Shown: positions 8,994 through 18,968, counted from the stretch's first letter. The stretch: 64,000 bases of DNA from Paenibacillus sp. FSL K6-0276 (GCF_037977235.1 NZ_CP150276.1:3596001-3660000), one strand, 5' to 3'. Translations and numbers: made by a program. Notes: generated from the sequence alone by a model not told the origin.

Positions 8994-9518
8994 TCACTGA
9001 ATCTCTGTCTCCATAAATTCTCCCGGATGTGCCCGAATATAATCACCAATCAACCTGTGACTATCTGCAGCAATGTTCTGAAAACGTTCAAATAAATCAT
9101 TTATCTCACTCAACAACTCAGGGTCACGATCGAGGTCCGTGATGGCAGCATCAACCCACTGTACTCCAAGTCTATTGTTTCTTTCTTCGAGAAATGCCTT
9201 TGTTTCCTGAAGCAAAAGTATCATTGGATCATCGCCAAAAAATCGAATACCTCCCATCACCCCTGTCCAATACCCCGGTAGGTCTTGCAAGAAGGAGATC
9301 CAAGCATAATACTCCCCTTCGGAATTACGGCTGTGATCATACATCACCCTGAACATGCAAAGTGCTTTCTGTCCATCTGTGAGCTTTGAGATCACCTCGG
9401 ATTTGATCGATGGAGATTTTCCGCGAATCTGCTGAAAGGTAGGCTCCATACAGGCCCATCCTAGTCTTTCATCACTTAAAGTGTCCAAGTCTTTCTGCTT
9501 CATGGCTACTAAATTCAT
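8994..9518 (-). CDS. Conserved hypothetical protein (possible DMP19-like fold)
   Basis: 174 residues, cytoplasmic, acidic, with a perfect AGGAGGAG ribosome site. The central segment (SEVISKLTDGQKALCMFRVMYDHS, 24 residues from about 41, then EGEYYAWISFLQDLPGYW) faintly recalls DUF4375/DMP19 proteins. This is a weak impression only. Confidence 0.65.
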   Translation of the reverse strand: MNLVAMKQKDLDTLSDERLGWACMEPTFQQIRGKSPSIKSEVISKLTDGQKALCMFRVMYDHSRNSEGEYYAWISFLQDLPGYWTGVMGGIRFFGDDPMILLLQETKAFLEERNNRLGVQWVDAAITDLDRDPELLSEINDLFERFQNIAADSHRLIGDYIRAHPGEFMETEIQ

Positions 9519-9658
9519 TTAACTCCTCCTTTGATTAACATCCAAAAATATACATATCATTTTTGCTGTTGTCAATGAGCCCCTCTAACACTTACGGTAA
9601 TTCGAAAGTTTTTATGATAGGCTTTAGGCAGAAGAAATCATCACAAAGGAGCTTTCCT

Positions 9659-10309
9659 ATGTATAATGAGATACTTATCATATTTGATGAGGCAGGCAAC
9701 CGAATAGGTACGGCCCCACGTGAAGAGGTACATCAGTTAGGACATTGGCATGAGACTTTCCACTGCTGGTTTATAAGCAAAGATCAGGAAATACCCTATA
9801 TCTATTTACAGCTTCGCAGTGAACAGAAACAAGATTATGCGGGATTACTGGACATCACGGCCGCCGGACATTTGCTAGCACACGAAACTGTAGAAGGTGG
9901 AATACGCGAGGTTCAAGAAGAACTGGGACTGGAGCTAACTTTTGACGAGCTGATCCCGCTAGGAACAATTCCTTATAGTATGAGAAATGATAACCTTATC
10001 GATAATGAGCGTGCACATGTTTTTGTTTATTACAATCCCTATTCTCTAGAAGATTTTCAGTTGCAAAAAGAAGAGGTCGCCGGTATTGTCAAAACCAAGT
10101 TCTCTGATTTCCGGAGATTTTGGCAGGGAGAAATACATAGTCTACAAATCAACGGTTTTCGAATCGATCCGCACGGACATAGAATTACCATTCAGCAGGA
10201 TGTAGACATGACCCATTTTGTACCCCATGATGTGGGTTATTATACTCGTATTATCGAGGGTATCGAAGCTATATTTCTAAAATCACCAGTAGTAACGGAG
10301 GACAAATGA
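9659..10309 (+). CDS. Nudix hydrolase, IPP-isomerase-like type
   Basis: 216 residues from the ATG at 9659, which has AAGGAG seven bases upstream; the frame is open from 9563. A complete Nudix box GX5EX7REXXEEXG is seen at GHLLAHETVEGGIREVQEEL. The N-terminal EILIIFDEAGNRIGTAPREE is typical of YfcD/isopentenyl-isomerase-like Nudix proteins. The substrate is unknown. The stop overlaps the next gene's ATG as ATGA, so it is coupled to the acetyltransferase. Confidence 0.85.
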   Translation: MYNEILIIFDEAGNRIGTAPREEVHQLGHWHETFHCWFISKDQEIPYIYLQLRSEQKQDYAGLLDITAAGHLLAHETVEGGIREVQEELGLELTFDELIPLGTIPYSMRNDNLIDNERAHVFVYYNPYSLEDFQLQKEEVAGIVKTKFSDFRRFWQGEIHSLQINGFRIDPHGHRITIQQDVDMTHFVPHDVGYYTRIIEGIEAIFLKSPVVTEDK

Positions 10310-10851
10310 TTATTGATCAACGAACATTTACCGTGAAAGGAATCCAATACACCATTAGATCTGCAATCACTACGGATGCTATGGCATTGTCCAAATTAAG
10401 AGTACAAATCGATGGCGAGACCGAGAATTTAGACAGAGAACCAGGTGAGGCTTTTATAGACGAAAAAGGGTTTCAGCAGCTTATCCAATCTGATTCAGAG
10501 AAACCAAGAAACTTATTTCTAGTCGCGGTAGTTGATGATCAAATCGTTGGGTTCTCTAGATGCGAAGGCCATTCATTAACAAGATTCGCTCATAAAGTCG
10601 AGTTCGGAGTATGTGTGCTACAGGATTATTGGGGATATGGAATTGGAAAGAATCTTTTAGCAGAATCTATTGCTTGGGCCGACTCCACTGGTATCCAAAA
10701 GATCACTTTGAGTGTCCTAGAAACGAACGACAAAGCTATTAGACTTTATCAGAAGCTCGGCTTTGAGATCGAAGGCACATTAAAGAACGATAAGATCCTT
10801 TGGGACGGGAAATTCTATAACACCATTATGATGGGACGATTCGCGGATTGA
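10306..10851 (+). CDS. GNAT-family N-acetyltransferase
   Basis: 181 residues. The acetyl-CoA binding motif appears in LQDYWGYGIGKNLLAESIAW, followed by the TLSVLETNDKAIRLYQKLGF segment, as in RimI/RimL-type enzymes. It overlaps the Nudix gene by four bases and is followed by a strong terminator. Substrate not predictable. Confidence 0.88.
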   Translation: MIIDQRTFTVKGIQYTIRSAITTDAMALSKLRVQIDGETENLDREPGEAFIDEKGFQQLIQSDSEKPRNLFLVAVVDDQIVGFSRCEGHSLTRFAHKVEFGVCVLQDYWGYGIGKNLLAESIAWADSTGIQKITLSVLETNDKAIRLYQKLGFEIEGTLKNDKILWDGKFYNTIMMGRFAD

Positions 10852-10858
10852 TTCTAAA

Positions 10859-10895
10859 AAGGCAGAACCTGAATCCCTCAGGTCCTGCCTTCTTT
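10859..10895. terminator. Bidirectional terminator between the GNAT and GH42 genes
   Basis: AAGGCAGAACCTGA (10859-10872) pairs with TCAGGTCCTGCCTT (10878-10891), with one mismatch, followed by TCTTTT. Confidence 0.9.
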
Positions 10896-12592
10896 TATAC
10901 TAACGATTTGCGCTTCAACATTGCGAGATCATTTACTGCTAGATTCAATACAGCTGGAGCAGCAGTACCTGAGCTCATATCTGTGTATTCTTCTCCATCT
11001 AATTTGACCGCTTGCGGACTGCCGCTGAAGTTTTGCACAAAAATATAATCGCTCTCTCCATCCGTCCGAAGCTGCGCCGTCACGCCTGTTGGAAGCTCAC
11101 TATCAAGCGCACGGGTAATTCCCGCCTTAGAAGTGATTGCAGCATACAATTCAACGTAGAAAGAGGCGTCTTTCACACGAGTAGCGAGATGGTACGCATT
11201 TCCTTCACCGAAACGATTTACCGTAAGAGCTGGACGACCGGCATAGAAATCACTGCGATAATTGTCCAATGCTTCCGCACCATCCAGATGAATCAGCTCA
11301 GCAATTTCATGCGCATCATAATCTCCACTAAGATTAAGTGAATTGCCTGCCTGCATAACAACACCATTCAAATCACGGCTATGCAGCCCCTCTGTCTCCT
11401 CTGCCCAAATCCCGAGCGTTCTACGCAGTGGTCCTGGGAATCCGCCCAAATGGCATAAATCCGTTTCGTTAACGACACCAGACCAATAGGTTGCTAGGAA
11501 AGTTCCGCCCTGCTCAACAAACTTCTCGATACGCTTTCCATTCTCTTCGCTGATCAGATATAACATAGGTGCGATCACCAGCTTGTAAGCGGACAGATCA
11601 TCCCCGGATCCGATCATATCAACTGGAATGCCCAGCTCCCAAAGTGCACGATAATGCTGTAGTACAGTCTCCTCATAACGCAATCCGGAATTACGAATGC
11701 CTTGCGCATCCTTGATCGCCCAACGGTTATCCCAATCGAAAATAATCGCTGTTTTTACTGGAGTTGATGTACCTACTACTTCTGTCATTCCCGCCAGTGT
11801 CTTACCTACCTCAGTTACATCTTTAAACACACGAGTCTCGGAGTGGCCGCTATGGTCAACAACTGCACCGTGGAACTTCTCACTAGAGCCCCGGCTTTTA
11901 CGCCATTGGAAATACTGAACGGAATCCGAACCATGTGCTACCGCTTGAAGCGAAGACAGCTTGTGCATGCCAGGACGCTTCAGCTTACTAACCGATTGCC
12001 AGTTCGTAAGAGATGGCGTGCTTTCTATGAGCAGGAACGGTTTCTTTTTAAAAGACCGCATTAAATCGTAGTGCATCGCTGTCCATGCCGCCAGTCTAGC
12101 ATCGTCACCATCTTCGGTATAATGCCATTCTGGATAAGCGTCCCATGAGACAACATCCAGAATTTTGGCCAGTTCGCGGTAATCAATGCCATCGATCATA
12201 TGCATATTCGTTGTAATAGGCAGTGCAGGATTGTAAGGACGAACAACATTGATCTCATGCTGACAGAAGTCAAGCGTCCGTTCGCTGACAAACCGCCGCC
12301 AGTCGAGGTTCAAGCCGTGTACTTGTGTCTCTCCATGTGGAGCCGGGGATTCAATCTGTGTCCATGAAGTGTAGGTATGACTCCAAAAAGTAGCCCACCA
12401 AGCATGATTCACCTCATACAAACTGTTATTGTATTTGACCTTTAACCAATCTCTAAAAGCATTCTGACAAAGATCACAGTGACATTCGCCACCGAACTCA
12501 TTCGAAATATGCCAACCTATAACCGCAGGATGCTGGCTATAACGTTCTGCTAGCTTCGCATTTAAGATCGCTGTCTTCTCTATTTCACCTGT
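10895..12592 (-). pseudogene. 5'-truncated GH42 beta-galactosidase
   Basis: About 566 open codons encode the C-terminal part of a GH42 beta-galactosidase. It includes the acid/base region AVIGWHISNEFGGECHCDLC, the nucleophile region PFLLIESTPS, the trimerisation domain and the C-terminal beta domain. Full-length family members are about 680 residues. The roughly 150 N-terminal residues are absent: the frame meets a TAG at 12593-12595 and no homologous sequence follows. The first in-frame ATG (12421) lies after the catalytic acid, so any product would be inactive. The break sits at the edge of the more G+C-rich block at 12.66-17.0 kb. Confidence 0.85.
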
Positions 12593-12661
12593 CTACTGTA
12601 TGGGGAGCATATCAGTTCCTTTTCGTTTAAAAAAACTGTACTGTTGCGATCCCTCTACTCC

Positions 12662-13357
12662 TTACTTCAGTTCAGCTACGCTAACAGCGACCTGTTCAAT
12701 TTGATTGCTGCTCAGGGAACCGTCAGGGGAGCTAATCGTCACCGTCCGGTCGTCCAATTGGAAACCCAGCAACGGCGTTTTGGAAGGCGTATACCACTTC
12801 GCGCTAACGCCGTTGGACAGCTTAACCTCCTTGGATTTATAGCCATCAGAATAATCCCGTGGCGACACATTCACGGTCATTTGCTTAAAGATCAGATTGA
12901 CTCCATCGCCCGTAGCTGCCGCTTTAACGTAGCTGTCGTGTTTGGCCATTTGCTGTGGAGCATAGGCCGTCTCAAAAGATTCAAACTTGGCGTATGCCTC
13001 TTTGATGGCTTTGATCTGTGCTTCACTGTAATTGATGGTTGTCCATTTATCTGCGGGGTTATCGCTGTCCTGTTCCGTCTCCAGCCGAATTTGCTGGCTA
13101 GCGGCATCGAACCCTACATTGATACCAGCCAGGTTGGAGATGGCCCGCACCGGCAAATACGTCGTATTCTGATAGGTGATCGGCACCAGCTTTTTGCCGT
13201 TACTGTCTGTTAAGGATTGATCTGCTCCGTTTACGACAAAGGTAATGCCGTGATTCAGATATGCATTGATCTTCTCCAGCTTGCTTCCGGCATACACGCC
13301 GACAGCTCCCGATAAAGTCATTCCCAATACGATGGCGGTCAAAAGTGTTTTTTTCAC
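12662..13357 (-). CDS. Exported copper-amine-oxidase N-terminal-domain protein
   Basis: 231 residues starting at GTG 13355-13357 with AAAGGAG nine bases upstream. It has a signal peptide (KKTLLTAIVLGMTLSGAVGVYAG), then a Cu_amine_oxidN1/stalk-like domain (ITYQNTTYLPVRAISNLAG). This module is widespread in Paenibacillus secreted proteins and need not bind copper. A C-terminal region of about 130 residues is unassigned. It begins 29 bases after the lipoprotein gene and is probably cotranscribed. Extracellular or wall-associated; function unknown. Confidence 0.82.
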   Translation of the reverse strand: MKKTLLTAIVLGMTLSGAVGVYAGSKLEKINAYLNHGITFVVNGADQSLTDSNGKKLVPITYQNTTYLPVRAISNLAGINVGFDAASQQIRLETEQDSDNPADKWTTINYSEAQIKAIKEAYAKFESFETAYAPQQMAKHDSYVKAAATGDGVNLIFKQMTVNVSPRDYSDGYKSKEVKLSNGVSAKWYTPSKTPLLGFQLDDRTVTISSPDGSLSSNQIEQVAVSVAELK

Positions 13358-13386
13358 AACGAATCTCTCCTTTTTTCTGAACAATA

Positions 13387-14562
13387 TCATTTTTTGAAAT
13401 CCACAATATGCGTGACGATTAGCTTCTCTTTATCGTCCACGGTAATACCCAGCCTATTGCCAGAAGGGTTCCAGCTCAGCGGGTATACCGGGTAATACGA
13501 TAACCCTAGCGGCGATACCTTGCCGGAGACTGTATCAAAGATATAGATCCCATTCATGCCGCCCTTATCCTCGGTATAGACCGCGAAGGCCAGCTTGGAG
13601 GAATCGGGGGACCAGGATTGATGGGACAGCAAATCGCCCTTACCGATTAGCAAGCCTTGTACATGACCACCCGTATCGTAGATGAGCAGGCGCGAGTCTT
13701 CCTGCCCGCCGCTCCTTGAGGTGGAGACAGCAATCCGCTGACTGTCAGGGGACAGACTCAAGGTGGAGACATCCTTTGCAAGCAAGGTTGGCCGGGATTG
13801 TGTGGGGGTGAAGCTCTTCATGCGGCTCTTGGCATCGGTGTAATAAATCTTCCCGTTGCCCGTAGCAAATTCGGTGAAGCTCTCAACATCAGGATCCTGC
13901 AGTTCGATCTTCTTTCGGGTACCGTCCACGGATATGTTCCATATCTCGCCCCGGTCCTTCATCGAGCCGGCGGCAAGAACATAGGAGTCATTATTGAGCC
14001 AGCCGCCCCTTTCCATATAATTGTCGACCGCGACCTCATGCCGCTCCCCTGTAGCCATTTTTTTGATCTCATTCACGGCCTTATATTTGTCCTTCCAGGT
14101 CTGAATGAAGCTGTATTTCCCATCTGGCGATAGAAAAGATTTGATGACTTCTCTCTGATCCGCTCCTGTCTGTTCCTTGATACTCAGCCGCTCACCAGTC
14201 TCCAGATCAAATCGGAACCTATGGTAGATATATTGCGCTTCCTTCGTCGCGGTGGCCTGTTTCTCCACCGTGGTGACTTGGATCTCCAGTTCATGGTCTG
14301 AGAGCCATTTCTCGATATTTGCGCCATTAATCAGGTGTATGCGCTGCACGGCAATTCCCTGCTCAGCAGGCGGTTTGCTCTCTTTGACTACTGTCAGTTC
14401 ACGTTTTCCACCTCCTGCCCCTGAGCGGGGTTGGCCAGTTGTATCCGGCGTGCTGCGTACTTGTGCTGTTCTGCCCTTCTGCTCTGCGTTACAGCCGAAT
14501 AAGATGCACGCAGACAGCAAGGTCATAGCAATCAGACCGGCGATGTATTTCCCTTTGTTCAT
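13387..14562 (-). CDS. Lipoprotein with TolB/WD40-like beta-propeller
   Basis: 391 residues from ATG 14562 with AGGAGG six bases upstream. Lipobox LLSACILFGC makes it a surface lipoprotein. The mature part contains propeller-type repeats such as LSPDSQRIAVSTS, WSPDSSKLAFAVYT and WNPSGNRLGITVDD (TolB/PD40-like). It lies 200 bases downstream of the histidine kinase gene. Possibly a sensory or binding partner of that two-component system (inference). Confidence 0.82.
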   Translation of the reverse strand: MNKGKYIAGLIAMTLLSACILFGCNAEQKGRTAQVRSTPDTTGQPRSGAGGGKRELTVVKESKPPAEQGIAVQRIHLINGANIEKWLSDHELEIQVTTVEKQATATKEAQYIYHRFRFDLETGERLSIKEQTGADQREVIKSFLSPDGKYSFIQTWKDKYKAVNEIKKMATGERHEVAVDNYMERGGWLNNDSYVLAAGSMKDRGEIWNISVDGTRKKIELQDPDVESFTEFATGNGKIYYTDAKSRMKSFTPTQSRPTLLAKDVSTLSLSPDSQRIAVSTSRSGGQEDSRLLIYDTGGHVQGLLIGKGDLLSHQSWSPDSSKLAFAVYTEDKGGMNGIYIFDTVSGKVSPLGLSYYPVYPLSWNPSGNRLGITVDDKEKLIVTHIVDFKK

Positions 14563-14754
14563 CAGGGACCTCCTGCTCAAAAAAATTATTGTGACCCGGG
14601 CCGCTTGATCCAGTTGTTGTCTCCTTTCGATCCAACCCGATGTAAAGCTCCCCCATGGCCTTTAGTATAGAGAGACAATATTGCATAAACATATCCGGCT
14701 TGTAACGAACTTGTAAACAATCCGGGAAGCCGGCATTGTCTGAATCACGGCGAA

Positions 14755-14785
14755 AAGCCCGGATGATCTCATTCATTCCGGGCTT
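14755..14785 (-). terminator. Hairpin overlapping the histidine-kinase stop codon
   Basis: AAGCCCGG (14755-14762) and CCGGGCTT (14778-14785) flank the kinase stop codon. On the minus strand the stem is followed by TTTTC. It may attenuate read-through into the lipoprotein gene. Confidence 0.55.
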
Positions 14786-16304
14786 CGTCATTTGGTATAT
14801 ATTTTGTCCTTTCCATACCGAAGGCATGCAGTAGAAGCTCCACCCTGAGACGCGAACCGTCCGGTCCCGTCTCTACAAGCTGCACCGTTCCACCTTGCTT
14901 CTCGGTCAGATTGCGAACTAAGGCTAACCCAAGTCCAGTTCCACCGCTAGCTCTTGACCGGTCTCTACTGACCGTATAAAACGGATCGAATATTCGGGAT
15001 ACGGCTTTCTCCGGAATACCGATTCCCGTATCGGCAACCTCGATAATCATCCGGCGTGCTCCGTCTGCTGACTCTGCAATGTAGTTCAGCAGGTGAACTT
15101 GTCCGCCTGGGCGGTTATATTTTATCGCATTGTCCAGTAAATTCAGCATGATGTGCATCACGTTCTCAGGATCGGCCCACACCTCACCTTCAACAAGCGA
15201 AGTATGAATCGTAACCTTGCAGCTGCCCGCCTTTCCTTGCAGCCGGGCCACAGCTTCCTCCAGCAAGGGACACAGCGGAATCGCTTCCGCCTGTGTCTCA
15301 AACTCGTAAACATCCATCGCTGACAGCTGTAGCGCCCTCTCCACAAGACTGTACAGTCTCTGTGCCTCCACATGGATGCGTCTTCCGGCATCGTCCAGCA
15401 GGGTAGGATCATCGCTGTACATAGTCAACAGGTCGGCGTACGCGATAATCGAGGTTAACGGCGTCTTTAGCTCATGGCTGATATTGCCGATGAACTGCTT
15501 TTGCTGCTGCTCCAGTTCTCGCAGCCGCCCAACCGTTTCAAGCAGCTTCTGCTTTTCTTCATGCAGAGCACCGACAGACGTGGAAATGCTGCTGCTCATC
15601 TCATAGATTCCTTGTGCAAGCTCGCCCAGCTCATCCTTTCTGACTACCGAAGGGGCCGATAGATAATCCCCTTGACCAATTTGCGATGCCGCCCTGTTCA
15701 GCTGGTCAATGACATTGACCTGCCGCCGGACATACAAGTAACCGATTAGGAAACCGACACCCAGCACGGTGGCACCAGCAAGAAGAAACAACTGGCGAAT
15801 TCGGGCGTAAAATGCATTTTGCTCGGCGAGCGAAGCATGAAACTGTACCGTGCCCAGACGCTGCTCGGCATTGTACAGGGGAGCAAGGAACAACAGCTGA
15901 TCCCCTTCGGTAATGTATGCCAACTGCCCCTGAGCCGTAAACTGCAGAGCATCCTGCACATCAGCCCGAGGCTGAAATGGCAGCGAGGTGCCGGCAAATG
16001 AGCCATCCACCGCATACACCGTCACCGCCATTCCGCTTTGTGCGCCCAAGTCCACGGCCAGCCGTTGACCTGTCTGCTTCATAAACTGATCCGGCGGAAT
16101 CCTGCTTCCGGTCAGATATTCCTCCCGAACGCGCAGATTGGCGGCTTCTACCTGTCGGGTAAAAGACTGCTCCAGCATCGTTCGCTGGTTCTCCCGGATA
16201 CCGCTCAGCACCAGCACGCTCAGGCAGGTTACGATAAATACGAGCAACAGGGCGAGTAACAACGACATTTCCCCCTTCAGGCCCAGCCGAAATTTGCCGG
16301 CCAT
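14769..16304 (-). CDS. Sensor histidine kinase
   Basis: 511 residues. A membrane helix at about 13-31 (LLLALLLVFIVTCLSVLVLSG) is followed by an extracytoplasmic sensor of about 135 residues, a second helix (LAGATVLGVGFLIGYLYV), HAMP, HisKA with phospho-acceptor His in ISHELKTPLTS, then a HATPase_c domain (NLLDNAIKYN, DTGIGIPE, GGTGLGLALV). The start abuts the regulator's stop with no gap. It phosphorylates the 16305-16991 regulator. The signal is unknown. Confidence 0.93.
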   Translation of the reverse strand: MAGKFRLGLKGEMSLLLALLLVFIVTCLSVLVLSGIRENQRTMLEQSFTRQVEAANLRVREEYLTGSRIPPDQFMKQTGQRLAVDLGAQSGMAVTVYAVDGSFAGTSLPFQPRADVQDALQFTAQGQLAYITEGDQLLFLAPLYNAEQRLGTVQFHASLAEQNAFYARIRQLFLLAGATVLGVGFLIGYLYVRRQVNVIDQLNRAASQIGQGDYLSAPSVVRKDELGELAQGIYEMSSSISTSVGALHEEKQKLLETVGRLRELEQQQKQFIGNISHELKTPLTSIIAYADLLTMYSDDPTLLDDAGRRIHVEAQRLYSLVERALQLSAMDVYEFETQAEAIPLCPLLEEAVARLQGKAGSCKVTIHTSLVEGEVWADPENVMHIMLNLLDNAIKYNRPGGQVHLLNYIAESADGARRMIIEVADTGIGIPEKAVSRIFDPFYTVSRDRSRASGGTGLGLALVRNLTEKQGGTVQLVETGPDGSRLRVELLLHAFGMERTKYIPNDEARNE

Positions 16305-16991
16305 CTAGGGTGACCCCGTGCTTTTATAGCCAATACCGTAAACGGTTTGAATGAGCCCGTGGTGACTGCCCAGCTTTTTGCGTAGACGCTGCACATGGAT
16401 GTCCACCGTGCGGGTGCCACCCGCAAAATCCATATCCCACACCTTCTCCAGCAGCATTTCCCGTGAATAGACCCGCCCCGGATTGCTCATCAGCAATACC
16501 AATAGATCAAATTCCTTAGGCGTTAAATCCAGCAGTTCGCTTTGAATAGAAACCGCGCGGCTGAACAGCTCTGCGGACAGTTCTCCCAGTCTCAACACAT
16601 CCTGCTGCTCCAGTTGCATTTGTTGGACATAACCTCCCCGGCGTGATAGCGCCTTGACCCTGGCCAGAAGCTCCCGCATATCAAAGGGCTTGGTCATGTA
16701 ATCGTCAGCGCCTAGCTCCAGTCCCAACACTTTATCGACAATATCATCCTTGACGGTCAGCAACAGAATCGCAGGCCGCGGCCGACCATCCAGCTTGCGG
16801 CATACGTCATAACCGCTTACACGTGGCATCATGACATCGAGCACCATCACCGTAGGGCGAAAAGTCTCTACCTTATCCAGCGCTTCCTTTCCGTCCGCAG
16901 CCATCTCCACCTCATACCCTTCCCTTCGCAGCGCATAAGCTACAGCCGCCCGAATGCTACTCTCGTCATCCACCACAAGTATTTTAATCAT
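16305..16991 (-). CDS. OmpR-family response regulator
   Basis: 228 residues from ATG 16991, preceded by GAGGAG; the upstream in-frame extension to 17048 lacks a ribosome site. Receiver domain with DD (ILVVDDE), phospho-Asp in VMVLDVMMP and Lys in DDYMTKPF. The C-terminal winged helix includes DLTPKEFDLLVLL and GTRTVDIHVQRLRKKLG. It leads the kinase, lipoprotein and Cu-oxidase-N gene string. Confidence 0.93.
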   Translation of the reverse strand: MIKILVVDDESSIRAAVAYALRREGYEVEMAADGKEALDKVETFRPTVMVLDVMMPRVSGYDVCRKLDGRPRPAILLLTVKDDIVDKVLGLELGADDYMTKPFDMRELLARVKALSRRGGYVQQMQLEQQDVLRLGELSAELFSRAVSIQSELLDLTPKEFDLLVLLMSNPGRVYSREMLLEKVWDMDFAGGTRTVDIHVQRLRKKLGSHHGLIQTVYGIGYKSTGSP

Positions 16992-17075
16992 GAACATCTC
17001 CTCGAATGCTTTGTACCATGTATTATACCAAACATGAAGCGGTTGCACGGTCCTTAATCTCCACTATCCAGACAC

Positions 17076-17153
17076 GATCCTGCCCGTTCATTAGTATAGA
17101 AAAGGCTGCCATCCGGCAGCCCTAATGTAATTGAACTACCGTTTCCCGTTAGC
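17076..17153. repeat. Array repeat S1 (B arm, hairpin, A arm)
   Basis: Left-most copy of the array repeat. B arm GATCCTGCCCGTT (17076-17088), perfect 7-bp hairpin GGCTGCC/GGCAGCC (17104-17121), A arm AACTACCGTTTCCCGTTAGC (17134-17153). It marks the border between the two-component operon and the cassette-like region. Confidence 0.85.
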
Positions 17154-17316
17154 TAAACGATATGACGCGCGGGTCCGACGGACTTCGCCATGCAGAATTG
17201 TCTGCCTGATTGCTCTTCCTAGAAATGCTTCGGACAGAATCAAGGAGTGAATACGACTCAGCAGGAAAACGGTATTACAGGATGTCAACGCCTTCTTAGA
17301 GTTAATACTATATAAA

Positions 17317-18192
17317 TCACAATAATAAAGTATCGATGATTTGATGAAATTTCATTCTATTCTCGTCTAATTCAGATATTCCATATCCTTTCATAAACTC
17401 ATCTATTTCTTCTTTCCTATCTGTATAATAAGTAAGACTTTTTACAAGATAATAAATATCATAGTATGGATCTGATATCCCTGATGCTCCTAAATCAATA
17501 AATGCTTCAATACGTCCATTATTTATCATAACGTTTCCAGATCCATAGTCACCATGGGTAAAAACTAGTTCCTCTGTCGACGCTTTATTCATCTCCAAAA
17601 AATCAATCAGTTGCTCAATAGTATGGTTGGGAAATGAGTTATTAATAGCCTCTATGACTTCATGTTTTCTCTCATTAATATTGTTTTTGACCATATCAAT
17701 CAGTTTTTCTGGCAAAAAATCATTGAAAAAGCAATTATCAATGGGAACATTGTGTATTGTTCTTAAACCTTCTCCTAAAATAAAGCCTAGACTTTTATCT
17801 CCCTCTTCCTGCTGGTATTCTTCCGCAGTACAACCTTCTATATAGGTCATAACTAAATATTCCTTTCCATTCTCCACCTGATAACTTATTACTTTAGGAG
17901 AAGGAATCACATCATTTACCCATTTTAGCCTTTCTGCTTCGTCCATTAAACTTCCAGAATCTTTAACGTTTTTTTCTTTCAGCACATATTTTACAGAATT
18001 ATCAAACTCTAAAATGTACAAAGATTGATAATGTCTTCCTTTTTCAATGATTGTAGTTTTAAGTAATTCTGACTGATTTACTAATTTACTTGGCATTGAG
18101 AATCGGTTATTCATCATTTTGTACTCCTCATTTGTGTATCTTGGCGTTATTTCCAATAACGTCTTATTCACGGACTCTATAAATAATTTCAT
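17317..18192 (-). CDS. Aminoglycoside-phosphotransferase-family kinase
   Basis: 291 residues in the longest form. ATG at 18117, preceded by GAGGAG at good spacing, would give 266 residues and is the better supported start. APH/choline-kinase fold: LVFTHGDYGSGNVMIN (catalytic loop, HxDxxxxN) and AFIDLGASGISDPYYDI (metal-binding Asp). It may phosphorylate an aminoglycoside, macrolide or small metabolite; the target cannot be read from sequence. It is a single A+T-rich gene between repeats S1 and S2. Confidence 0.82.
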   Translation of the reverse strand: MKLFIESVNKTLLEITPRYTNEEYKMMNNRFSMPSKLVNQSELLKTTIIEKGRHYQSLYILEFDNSVKYVLKEKNVKDSGSLMDEAERLKWVNDVIPSPKVISYQVENGKEYLVMTYIEGCTAEEYQQEEGDKSLGFILGEGLRTIHNVPIDNCFFNDFLPEKLIDMVKNNINERKHEVIEAINNSFPNHTIEQLIDFLEMNKASTEELVFTHGDYGSGNVMINNGRIEAFIDLGASGISDPYYDIYYLVKSLTYYTDRKEEIDEFMKGYGISELDENRMKFHQIIDTLLL

Positions 18193-18219
18193 ATGTAGGG
18201 TATTCGCGAAACTTTTAAA

Positions 18220-18298
18220 CTAACCTGCCCGATAATTGAACAGGTAGCCAATAATACCGACTGCCTGTTCGTCATGATGCTATCGTGTCCCGTTAGCG
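18220..18298. repeat. Array repeat S2
   Basis: B arm CTAACCTGCCCGATAATT (from 18220), 10-bp hairpin GAACAGGTAG/CTGCCTGTTC (18238-18270, one G-T pair), A arm GCTATCGTGTCCCGTTAGCG (18279-18298). It lies 40 bases 3' of the acetyltransferase gene and 27 bases upstream of the phosphotransferase gene. Confidence 0.88.
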
Positions 18299-18338
18299 GA
18301 ATGCTCTTGAAGCCAGTTTCTTATTGTGTCACTCCTAC

Positions 18339-18887
18339 TTAACGAAACTTATGTTCTTTCTTAAGCAACGCATACAGGACATTATCAACAAACCGATTCC
18401 TCCAATAAAAATGCTCCTTTAATATCCCTTCCTCTCTAAACCCAACTTTCTCAAGTACCTTTCTTGATCCTATATTCTCTGGTTCTACAAACGCTTCAAT
18501 TCGGTTTAATCCAAGGTTGTTAAATCCGAATTCAATTATCTTAGAGATCACCTCAGTCATAAAACCTTGCTGCCAATATTCTGGTGTTAGTTCATACCCA
18601 ATTTCAATCTTACAATGATTTTTCGCCCAACCATGAAATCCACAAGTTCCAATTACACTGCCTTCCGACCGCAAAGTGATTCCCCAGCGAATTCCTTGAT
18701 TATTTTCAAATCTCTGATTCCATCTGTGAATTAGTTCTTCTGCTTGTTCGATATTCGTAAAACTCTCCAAATCATAAAATTTCGTAACTTCATCTTTAGA
18801 GAAATATTGAAAAATTTCTTTTGAATCATCTTGTTTAATCTGTCTAAGTACAAATCTTTCTGTTTCTAATGTAGGGAATTGAGACAT
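18339..18887 (-). CDS. GNAT N-acetyltransferase, RimJ/RimL type
   Basis: 182 residues. It begins ETERFVLRQIKQDD, typical of RimJ/RimL-like enzymes. The acetyl-CoA region is IGYELTPEYWQQGFMTEVI and the C-terminal EPENIGSRKVLEKVGFREEG is characteristic. This subfamily acetylates protein N-termini, but many members act on antibiotics or metabolites. Cassette-type gene of the array with A+T-rich codon use. Confidence 0.9.
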   Translation of the reverse strand: MSQFPTLETERFVLRQIKQDDSKEIFQYFSKDEVTKFYDLESFTNIEQAEELIHRWNQRFENNQGIRWGITLRSEGSVIGTCGFHGWAKNHCKIEIGYELTPEYWQQGFMTEVISKIIEFGFNNLGLNRIEAFVEPENIGSRKVLEKVGFREEGILKEHFYWRNRFVDNVLYALLKKEHKFR

Positions 18888-18968
18888 GTTTTTCTCCTTT
18901 CATGATTTAGAATATTCCATTTAACTAGTGTATCTACGATGCTCATTTATCGAGTTATACTAAAGATA

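Noticed and set aside
14489..14827. A 112-codon minus-strand frame between the lipoprotein and kinase genes
   Set aside because: It overlaps both genes in another frame, has no ribosome site and its sequence is low in coding character; the gap is better read as an intergenic region with a hairpin.
17154..17316. Hidden N-terminal part of the truncated GH42 gene right of the 12.6-17 kb block
   Set aside because: Six-frame reading of this stretch shows no GH42-like sequence, so the missing part was deleted rather than displaced here.
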